A DNA stretch of 61,405 nt from Muribaculaceae bacterium (GTDB lineage: Bacteria; Bacteroidota; Bacteroidia; Bacteroidales; Muribaculaceae). Shown here in pieces: positions 9,148 through 17,205 of the stretch. The position numbers were made by a program, and so were the translations under genes. Within the stretch, counting starts at the first letter, position 1. The number at the start of each line of letters is the position of its first letter. The notes under the pieces were generated by a model. That model worked only from the letters and a program-made list of their open reading frames with translations. It made no database searches and was not told the DNA's origin. The stretch lies in NCBI GenBank assembly GCA_022509085.1, contig JAFLTW010000012.1:1-61405 (forward strand), given 5' to 3'.

Positions 9148-11415
9148 TCATTTTATGATAGACTTACAATAATCTATCTGTCGAGGAAATCTCTCATGAA
9201 TGTGGTTGATTATAACTTCACAAATATCCTTATAATCATTTTGGGTTATTGGAGCTTGTTCACTGCGCCATCCGCCATGAGATAAATCATTGATTAACGT
9301 GTATGTTTTTTTATCATCAGGAATGTTCCGTCTGATATATTCAGCAATACTATCTTCTCTTACACTTATGCAATCAAATTTAGTTAATGTTTCAATTATA
9401 TGGCGTATGGAATTGGCTGTAGTATGGGAGGGAGTACCTCCTTTATGAGCAATCCTATATATATCCATTAAATGACTGATATAAGGAACAGAAAAATTAG
9501 TATTGAATTCTTCTAATTTATTATTAGACAATAGTAGTGGAGTTGATATTATATTATTCTCATTGAGAATTCGCATAAAGTCGTTATTGTGAGTAAATAT
9601 TATGTATCGATACCTGTTCCCAATATTTGGTATAATTTTATGTATCTCTCGTATAACTCCGCTAAGAGAATATACATAAGAAAAATCCAAACTAGAGATT
9701 GGGTCGTCAATAATAAAGAACAGACGTGCATAATCCTCCTCTCTATTTACTTTTAAATGTGTATCTCCTAAATAATATGCAAAAGCTACAATACTTTTCT
9801 CTCCTTCACTTAATACTTTGCCAGTTTGTCCTTTGGCTAACTCCCTTGAGTTAAATACTAGCTGAAAATTATCACTGTTTAAAGTGTATTTCCCAGCAAA
9901 GAAATAATCCAAAACTTTTCGGATTGTTTCTGCGACTTTTTCTTTCTTACCTACTTTTCCTTTTTCTTTTTTCTTTTTTATAGCAGAATCAAGTTGCCTG
10001 TATTCCTCAAGAAGTTTTTTGCGTTCAATAATCTTATCTTTTAGGCACTCTGCTATATGATTATATGCACTACAACAGATTTCCCTTCGGATTTTAATAT
10101 TTTCATTTGCAATTTTACTTTTTCGAGAGTTTATTCTTTCTATAGATGCATTGTTTGAATTAATAATGGCAATAAGACTGTTTTTGTTATGTTCTAACTG
10201 AGACATTACATTATTATCTACTCTTATAGAAATATTAATGGCTTTTATTTTATCTTCCAACAATACACGAAGTTTTTTAATTGCGTCAGAAATATCCTTA
10301 ATATTTATCTCTGAAAGAGTCTCGTTTTCAAATGATGGAATATATTTATTTTTATAATCGTCAAATCGAGTTCGTTGGGATTCAAATTTCGTGCGTAATA
10401 CGTCTAAATTGGACAGTATATTGTTCAATTTTTCAATACTAACACGCATAAATCTTACAATCTTTGTTTCTACATCCTTAAAATATGCCACATATTGATT
10501 TATCAGCTCTATAGCTGCATCATCATAAGTTTGTCCACAAAAGGGACAGTTCTCTTGTGGATTAAACAATTTTAAGCCCCACTCAACAAATGCTTCTTTT
10601 TTTCTAATTAAAGTTTTGAAATCTTCTGCAATTGTACTAATGGAGTATTCAGTTTCTAAGATTTTAACTACTTCTTCGCATAATTGCATGTCAATTTCTG
10701 GGAACTGAAGCAAAGGAATATCCTCCAGATTTTCAGGAATAGACTTTACTTTATTGTAATCTTCAATTACAGAGTCAAATGGCTTGATATCGGGTACAAT
10801 TCCATTTTGGTCACAATTGAGAATATAATCAATATTAAGGTATTTATATTCTGAAAGTCGAGAAAGATTTATTGCATTGAGTTTTTCTTGTAAAAAAGCA
10901 TTTAACCAATCATTAATTTCTGTTTTAAGAAGACTTCCTTTTGCTAATATATCTTTCAACTGATTCTCCTCATCAGATACATCTATATTTGCTTTGCCCA
11001 ATATATAACCTGTGATATTCGACTCTTTTTCAAAGTTCAGAGCTCTGATATTTTCTTCAACGTAGTCGTGGGTAAACGTATGATATAAATAGTTTGTGGT
11101 AGGTACTACGGGCATAGTGGCGGAATGAATATCAAGGTTAATATCCTCTTTTATGCCACTTTCGTCAGATATAGAAAACGAGAATTTTGCATGATTACAA
11201 CCAAACCGAATTAAATAATCAGTGGGACTGCTACCATCAACTGCAGATGAAGTGGAACCCTCTAATAATCTAAACATTCTGCTCAGAAAAGTCTTTCCAC
11301 TTCCATTATTGGCAAATATCCCAATCCTAAGCATACTAGTATTAAGCTCTTTTTCTAATAATGAAATAGGAGCTAAATTCTCACATTTAATTTTTGTACG
11401 AATAGATTTTGGCAT
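9148..11415 (-). CDS. AAA_13 family ATPase, PrrC/RloC-like (candidate anticodon nuclease)
   Basis: A 755-residue SMC/ABC-type ATPase. Walker A ANNGSGKT is at about residues 35-42, a CPFCG zinc-hook-like motif near residue 287 between coiled-coil stretches, the LSEGE signature near 533, and Walker B/D-loop DDPISSLD near 575. This is the layout of the AAA_13 family, which includes the tRNA anticodon nucleases PrrC and RloC that act when phage blocks a restriction system. The C-terminal part has Arg671-x3-Glu675 and His713, in the order of the PrrC Arg-Glu-His triad but with wider spacing. It lies downstream of type III R-M genes, as PrrC does in type I loci. Nuclease activity is inferred. Confidence 0.7.
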   Translation of the reverse strand: MPKSIRTKIKCENLAPISLLEKELNTSMLRIGIFANNGSGKTFLSRMFRLLEGSTSSAVDGSSPTDYLIRFGCNHAKFSFSISDESGIKEDINLDIHSATMPVVPTTNYLYHTFTHDYVEENIRALNFEKESNITGYILGKANIDVSDEENQLKDILAKGSLLKTEINDWLNAFLQEKLNAINLSRLSEYKYLNIDYILNCDQNGIVPDIKPFDSVIEDYNKVKSIPENLEDIPLLQFPEIDMQLCEEVVKILETEYSISTIAEDFKTLIRKKEAFVEWGLKLFNPQENCPFCGQTYDDAAIELINQYVAYFKDVETKIVRFMRVSIEKLNNILSNLDVLRTKFESQRTRFDDYKNKYIPSFENETLSEINIKDISDAIKKLRVLLEDKIKAINISIRVDNNVMSQLEHNKNSLIAIINSNNASIERINSRKSKIANENIKIRREICCSAYNHIAECLKDKIIERKKLLEEYRQLDSAIKKKKEKGKVGKKEKVAETIRKVLDYFFAGKYTLNSDNFQLVFNSRELAKGQTGKVLSEGEKSIVAFAYYLGDTHLKVNREEDYARLFFIIDDPISSLDFSYVYSLSGVIREIHKIIPNIGNRYRYIIFTHNNDFMRILNENNIISTPLLLSNNKLEEFNTNFSVPYISHLMDIYRIAHKGGTPSHTTANSIRHIIETLTKFDCISVREDSIAEYIRRNIPDDKKTYTLINDLSHGGWRSEQAPITQNDYKDICEVIINHIHERFPRQIDYCKSIIK

Positions 11416-11479
11416 ATACTATGGTTTTAGAAGGCTTAGAATTAGTCTTAGATTTCCGATTCTTATGAGTATCAAATTT

Positions 11480-11700
11480 TTAGATTTTAAGTGTTTCTCT
11501 CATTCCATTAGTAAAAGATTGTTTTTTATCTTCCTTGAAGAATGGCAATCCCCATATACGATATTTATTGTTAGGAGTTTCAAATGAAAGGATAGCATCT
11601 TCTCCAATTTTAAGAAGAAATTCCTCTTTCCATTTATCCTTCTGTTCAATATGGCTCTCACTTCCCGGTCTTTATAAAATCGTATCGAAATTTTATTCAT
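11480..11700 (-). pseudogene. frameshifted small gene with BRO/DinD-like N-terminus
   Basis: The frame starting at 11700 reads MNKISIRFYKDREVRAI, very like the first residues of DinD/BRO-type proteins of Bacteroidales, then degenerates. From about 11655 another frame carries a plausible protein to a stop at 11480, with KEEFLLKIGEDAILSFETP and YRIWGLPFF. Neither frame is complete alone, and the second has no start codon. The simplest reading is a decayed gene or gene fusion left between the HD-GHKL gene and the AAA_13 gene. The DinD/BRO match is by eye and covers only about 16 residues. Confidence 0.45.
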
Positions 11701-11857
11701 GCTTAATAATATGAAATATTTTTATAGGATAGTCATAAAGGGATATAGCGTATGGTTACGAGCAACTTATTCAGATTTATACATGCAGAATCTATAGTTT
11801 AAGGCTTTTCCCTTACGTCTCCTAATCATCATTTATCCACCCTACACAATATGATTA

Positions 11858-14800
11858 TTAAGGCTTTTTCATTTCAGTTCCATCCAGAAATTTAAATGTC
11901 CAATCAGAATATTTATCCCAGAATTCTGCACTTATTTGTTCAATCATTGTTTTACGATCAACTTTACCGGGACGAATTATAATATTGTCAATATCCATGT
12001 TAGTAACAAGTAAACTCCACCCTTTTATTACGCCTTCGTAATATATGGGGTTTGACTCCTTAATTGACTCCAACAATTCAATATCACGAGAAGTTAGTGA
12101 AGTTGGTGAGATGTATGCAAAATATGGGGTACAAGTTTTTCCACAAGGAAAACTTGTGTCAAAATCCATACATTGAAAATTACTCTTTTTACTATCAAAT
12201 CCTTGAATATATGAATCTCTATAGGTTCGAGAGTGGCTATCAGCTCTATATAAACCAATTCCAGGATTAACTAATCGAGAATCTTGAAAGAAAAGATCAT
12301 TATAACAATTCCCATATGCCTGTACGGACACTGCCTTACTATTAGGTATTATATTAAAGTAGGACAAATTGTCTATCAACCTATGAGGAACCAAAGGGTA
12401 TAAGTTAGAAATTATATCGTATTCTTTGAAAACTTCACTATCTGCGACTGGAACCAGATATCGCGAATACTCCCAAAAATCCTCATTTTCAGGGATTGGA
12501 TTATCTGAATTTCGAGTTATTTTTATAGTATTATTTACTACTTCTATATTAGTAGCACTTAAAAATAATGCACATACAAGCATTTTGCTCAAATTGTCTA
12601 GCTGTGCGTAATCATATTGATATAATGTAATTTCAGGCAGTGATAGGAATTCTTTTATTGTTATATCTTTCTGAGTAAGTTTCTTGACTAAAGGCCACCT
12701 TATATTACCCAATTCAGATTTTGCCAAATTATTGACAAAAATCGATTGAACAGATCCCTGTCTATTAAAAATATACTTCCATATTAGATCTACAGTTTCA
12801 ATCTTATCAGATAGATTATATTGTCTAATATGATAATGAGCGATATCTATAATTTCTATAATATATTTTTCAACGACTTCTCTATATTTATCCGAATAAT
12901 TAGTAGGAAAAGAGATGATATCTTTCCTATCAACGCTTAATTGAGGTTTGGTTGAACCAATATAATTGATATTCCCATTTAATACTAAACGATTAAAATA
13001 ATTATTACAATCAGAAAATCTATCTTCAACACTAATTCCATCAACTGAAACTGAAGAGCCCCTTACTTGTAGGAATTGAAATAAAAGAGATTCTCTGTTT
13101 ATAGTCTCCATGTCTGGAAGAGGAAGAGCTATTATAGAATTATATTCTATTGATTCAGTTTCAATGTGAATAGAGTATAATTTTAGATGTCTCTGAAGCT
13201 CAAGAATAGATCCATTATATTCATAGAACGATCCTCTATGTAGAACTCTATCAATAAATTGTTGGTCATCCGGTTCTATACCCAAATCACCTATATTCAA
13301 GGTGAAGGGTTTGTTATATATTCTCTGCGTGGAATTATCAGCAAACCGAACTTTTAGTGTTATTTCTGAAGGAACATTATTTATGTAATCATTCAGGTAA
13401 TGGTATAAACTCGTTTCCCAAATTTTGAAGATATTGTTATATTTACCAAACTCATTCATTAACATTCCATCAGGTTTGTACTGAAGTACTAAACCCAATT
13501 TTTGTATGGGCAAGTTATTAATTTTATTTTCGTATTCGGGATGCAAAAATACTTTTACTAGTGTACCGCTTTCCATAATTTGCTCCTCATCTTCTCTTGT
13601 TGGCACTTTATAATAAAAATTTTCTTTAGCTCCATCTATACAACAAACAATGCATTTATGTGTTTCTATAGATTTTGTCACTATCTCTATTCTAAATCCG
13701 ATAATAAAACATGATAAGATACCAATACCGAATTGAGATACTGGACTATGAGAGATTCCCCATTGAGCTTGTTTTCTATAAAATTCTTTGGAATTATAGA
13801 AAGAATTTCCTATTTTTAAAAGGTAATTCTCAATTATGAATTCGTCCATTCCAATTCCATTATCTTTACAATACAAAAAGTGGTCCTCATTCCCATGATC
13901 TATTCCAAACTCGATTTCCCCCTTGAATAGTTGTCCATTCATTTTAGCAATAGCTAAACGACAGCGACAAGCGTCAAGAGAGTTTTGATATAATTCACGA
14001 ATAGAGGAAAATGGGTCTTTATATAATTTTATTCCCATTAATAATTCGATAATTTTATTCTGGCTTAGAATAAATTTCTTATCCTTAACGGGTATGAACT
14101 TGCTTTTATCCGGCTCAATATTATTTCTTTCTATTTCACTAATGTTTATTTGGTATTTTTGTTGCCAGCTTCTTTTTAATAGATCTAAGTTATTAATTTC
14201 TTCATCTATCCAATTCAAATAATCTTGCAAATGATAATAGTCCTTTGGTGTTTGACAACTAGCCATAAATGTAATTGCACCATCTTTTATAGTGTAATTA
14301 AGTCCTATTTTGTGTAACCATTCATTTTTACTATATTCCGATTGAAAGGACATTGCATTTCTAATAATAGAAGGAGCCCTGTCAGAGCTATAATGAACTA
14401 TATCCCCAATACGTAACATCATAGATATAAATTGCAAATTTGTCCCATCTAAGCCAACGTATTTCACATCTCTCTTTAGTTTACGTATAAATTCAAGATT
14501 TTCTCCGTGAGCCATACAAACATCTGCTAAATCAGAAAATAGACGTTGAATCCATACCTCACCTAAAATATCAGTGCCTATTTTTTGTAAGTTCTTAATA
14601 TATTTAGCTGATCTTATATGATGGGTTGTACGTATAAAATCTATTCTAATAGAATAATTTATGATATCAAAAGTGCCCTTTCCTACCGCATCCTTTATTA
14701 AATTAATATGACCATTTCTAAATGTTTGATATTCAATAAGCAGCTCTGAGAGATAATCTATTAAAATATTCTCGTTATCAGGTGCGAAGTCCCAATTTTT

Positions 14801-15253
14801 TATTTCATCAAAGTTATTATATATGTCCGGTTTATTTTTTTCTATAAACTCTTTTGCTTCTCTGAAAGTATAAGGTTTCTTTCCATCATTACAAATTGAC
14901 TTTTTAGAACTTACATAAGAATCATATCCCTCCGTCATTTTCATTAATGATAATTCCCAATCTGCAGGAGCCATGCCACAATCGTGAAGATAAGATGCTG
15001 CTAATAGGAGAAATAACTCTATCGATGACAATTCTGTTATTAGTGCCTCCCCTAATAGCAGCGTAATATTTTCTTCTACTTTTTTTAAATGGGAAACATC
15101 ATGAAGGTCGAACTCGGGCATTATTTTTATAACCCGCTTCTGATGTTCGCTTGATAACTCAATAATATGTTGTGCTAACAAAAAAAGTCTATTATCAAGG
15201 TTGTTAGGATTCATTGATGCACGTTGTTTAAGAACGGAGATTATATCATTCAT
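11858..15253 (-). CDS. HD-domain + GHKL (Hsp90-like) ATPase protein of a defence operon
   Basis: A 1131-residue protein. The N-terminal 300 residues look like a metal-dependent HD phosphohydrolase: DLHDVSH near residue 50, YLHDCG near 91, TTHHIRSAKY near 215. A GHKL/Hsp90-like ATP-binding domain follows: N box RELYQNSLDACRCR (about 420), DNGIGMD (about 466), FGIGILSCF (about 509). The C-terminal half has no motif I recognise. There is no signal or membrane segment. It begins 11 nt after the mod stop, so it is most likely the third cistron of the res-mod operon. Related HD/Hsp90-like proteins occur in bacterial conflict loci, but I do not recognise this set as a named system. Confidence 0.75.
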   Translation of the reverse strand: MNDIISVLKQRASMNPNNLDNRLFLLAQHIIELSSEHQKRVIKIMPEFDLHDVSHLKKVEENITLLLGEALITELSSIELFLLLAASYLHDCGMAPADWELSLMKMTEGYDSYVSSKKSICNDGKKPYTFREAKEFIEKNKPDIYNNFDEIKNWDFAPDNENILIDYLSELLIEYQTFRNGHINLIKDAVGKGTFDIINYSIRIDFIRTTHHIRSAKYIKNLQKIGTDILGEVWIQRLFSDLADVCMAHGENLEFIRKLKRDVKYVGLDGTNLQFISMMLRIGDIVHYSSDRAPSIIRNAMSFQSEYSKNEWLHKIGLNYTIKDGAITFMASCQTPKDYYHLQDYLNWIDEEINNLDLLKRSWQQKYQINISEIERNNIEPDKSKFIPVKDKKFILSQNKIIELLMGIKLYKDPFSSIRELYQNSLDACRCRLAIAKMNGQLFKGEIEFGIDHGNEDHFLYCKDNGIGMDEFIIENYLLKIGNSFYNSKEFYRKQAQWGISHSPVSQFGIGILSCFIIGFRIEIVTKSIETHKCIVCCIDGAKENFYYKVPTREDEEQIMESGTLVKVFLHPEYENKINNLPIQKLGLVLQYKPDGMLMNEFGKYNNIFKIWETSLYHYLNDYINNVPSEITLKVRFADNSTQRIYNKPFTLNIGDLGIEPDDQQFIDRVLHRGSFYEYNGSILELQRHLKLYSIHIETESIEYNSIIALPLPDMETINRESLLFQFLQVRGSSVSVDGISVEDRFSDCNNYFNRLVLNGNINYIGSTKPQLSVDRKDIISFPTNYSDKYREVVEKYIIEIIDIAHYHIRQYNLSDKIETVDLIWKYIFNRQGSVQSIFVNNLAKSELGNIRWPLVKKLTQKDITIKEFLSLPEITLYQYDYAQLDNLSKMLVCALFLSATNIEVVNNTIKITRNSDNPIPENEDFWEYSRYLVPVADSEVFKEYDIISNLYPLVPHRLIDNLSYFNIIPNSKAVSVQAYGNCYNDLFFQDSRLVNPGIGLYRADSHSRTYRDSYIQGFDSKKSNFQCMDFDTSFPCGKTCTPYFAYISPTSLTSRDIELLESIKESNPIYYEGVIKGWSLLVTNMDIDNIIIRPGKVDRKTMIEQISAEFWDKYSDWTFKFLDGTEMKKP

Positions 15254-15264
15254 ACCTATAGCTT

Positions 15265-17205
15265 TTAGAAGGCGAAGAATTTGTCTTTCATTCGAGTTTT
15301 GAGATTGAATTTCTTTGTCGAATCAAGAGCGCGCTCTATGCATATGAACTTTTTGTCGGGATGCTGCATAAAGTAATCTACTGTTGAATCAGCTAAAGTG
15401 TTATCTACGCAGATATATGCCTCTTTTATTCCATCAGAGGCAAGATATACGTTATTTTCTGTAAATGATGACTGTTCTACTATTTTATAAGTGAGCATAA
15501 AACCACGAGAGATTAGAATTTCGGTGATTAAATCTTGCTCATTGAAGTTAATAGATAACTGTTGTTCCTTGGTTGCAACATATTGTCTAAATAGAGCCAA
15601 ATTTTCTTCATCGGATTTGTCAGGGTCAGGTGCAAAATCAGTACGTGGGAATGAAGATTTTGTTAAAGTATAGACTTTGAACCCAAGTTGGTTAAGTTGC
15701 TCTTCATCTTCCGGAGTTAAAATGCGACCGTTATAAGATTCTTTAATCTTTTCAATTACGGCTTTATTTCTGGCAATCGTTATGTCGCTAATTTTCTTGA
15801 ATCCAGCTCTCCTTGCATTACTGTCAACCTCCATTGCCTGAGGAACTTGTACTAAAATAAATTTACGACAACCCAAATCTTTTAGATTTTGAGTAATCAA
15901 GGCATCTCCAGTTGTCCCAGAGCCAGCAAAAAAATCAAGAATAATATCTTCAGAATCAGAAGCGATGTCAATAATACGCCTTATGAGTTCAACAGGTTTC
16001 GGAAAGTCAAACACCCCATTACCTAAAAGTTGTTGAATTTCTGCTGTGCCCTTGTTTGAGATAATAGATCTATCAATCCATACAGTCTTTGGCGTTTGAG
16101 TTAATTTTCGCTCTTTTTGAAATATTCTAATTTCATTATCATTACCACGATAGGCTACAAGATTATCCCTTTCCGTATTGGCTTTCTCTTTGCCCCAACG
16201 CCAAACACTTTGTATCCCGTTTATTGTTGACGGCCAAACTTCAACATATCCTTCTTGAGCAAATACAGAGACCTTACATATACCATCTTGATTGGGATTA
16301 TTTATATCAACATAGAAGGGATAACGTAAATTCGGTCTGTTCAATGAATTAAATGCTTGAACATTTCTATTTCTTAATCCTTTCAGATTAAATCCTCCAT
16401 TTTCATCGCTATACTGATATTTGGCACCTTCTACCTCAACTTCATTGAAATTGGCCAAATCTTTATCTTTGGCATAAACTAATAGGGATTCGTGTGTTTT
16501 CGCAAATGGACCATATCCACGACCTTCTGGCTTAACTATTATTGTCAGGTTTGCTATGAAATTTTTTTCTCCAAAAACCTCATCACATAATTTTCTTAGA
16601 TGATGAACCTCATGGTCGTCAATAGAAATAAAAATTACACCATCTTCACGAAGGAGATTTCGAGCGACAAGTAATCGGCTGAACATCATATCCAACCAAT
16701 TACTATGGTAATGTCCATCAGAATCTAAATTTGTATCTAATGTAATCCCATTTTCTCTTTGTTCAATTTTTTCCCAATAAAAATGTTTATCTTCTGTAAA
16801 ATCATCACAATATACAAAATCATTGCCCGTATTATAGGGTGGGTCAATATAAATGACTTTAACCTTGTTACGATATCCATTTAATAATATTTTGAGGACT
16901 TCAAGATTCTCTCCTTCAATTATTATATTATCTGTATTATCGGGATTTACACTACGTTCAGTATCATAATGAAGTGTCGCACGAGTTGGCATAAAGGCAT
17001 TTCGTTTTGCCTTTGACTTTCCAAACCAACGGAACTCATAGCGTTCTGTTTCATCAATTCCTTCTGGATTGACGGCTTTTTTAATCTCATCAATATCAAG
17101 TTTCCCTTCTTGAGTAAACCAATCAGGATATAATTTACGAAGAGCTTCAAGCCTTTCAGCGTTAATATCTGGAGATTGTATAATATGGTCGTTAAATGTT
17201 TCCAT
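15265..17205 (-). CDS. mod: type III restriction-modification methyltransferase (Mod)
   Basis: A 646-residue N6-adenine DNA methyltransferase of the beta class: the catalytic motif DPPYNTG (about residues 120-126) precedes the SAM-binding motif FAGSGTTG (about 423), and target recognition lies between. The length and N-terminal segment (RLEALRKLYPDWF, YEFRWFGKSKA) are typical of type III Mod. Its start overlaps the end of res by 14 nt, which is unusual because most type III loci are ordered mod-res. It supplies protective methylation and recognition for the Res complex. I saw no simple sequence repeat in the 5' part, so no sign of phase variation. Both catalytic motifs are intact. Confidence 0.92.
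   Translation of the reverse strand: METFNDHIIQSPDINAERLEALRKLYPDWFTQEGKLDIDEIKKAVNPEGIDETERYEFRWFGKSKAKRNAFMPTRATLHYDTERSVNPDNTDNIIIEGENLEVLKILLNGYRNKVKVIYIDPPYNTGNDFVYCDDFTEDKHFYWEKIEQRENGITLDTNLDSDGHYHSNWLDMMFSRLLVARNLLREDGVIFISIDDHEVHHLRKLCDEVFGEKNFIANLTIIVKPEGRGYGPFAKTHESLLVYAKDKDLANFNEVEVEGAKYQYSDENGGFNLKGLRNRNVQAFNSLNRPNLRYPFYVDINNPNQDGICKVSVFAQEGYVEVWPSTINGIQSVWRWGKEKANTERDNLVAYRGNDNEIRIFQKERKLTQTPKTVWIDRSIISNKGTAEIQQLLGNGVFDFPKPVELIRRIIDIASDSEDIILDFFAGSGTTGDALITQNLKDLGCRKFILVQVPQAMEVDSNARRAGFKKISDITIARNKAVIEKIKESYNGRILTPEDEEQLNQLGFKVYTLTKSSFPRTDFAPDPDKSDEENLALFRQYVATKEQQLSINFNEQDLITEILISRGFMLTYKIVEQSSFTENNVYLASDGIKEAYICVDNTLADSTVDYFMQHPDKKFICIERALDSTKKFNLKTRMKDKFFAF

Noticed and set aside
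15265..17205. Phase-variable mod gene
   Set aside because: No simple sequence repeat or inverted recombination site is visible in or before mod.
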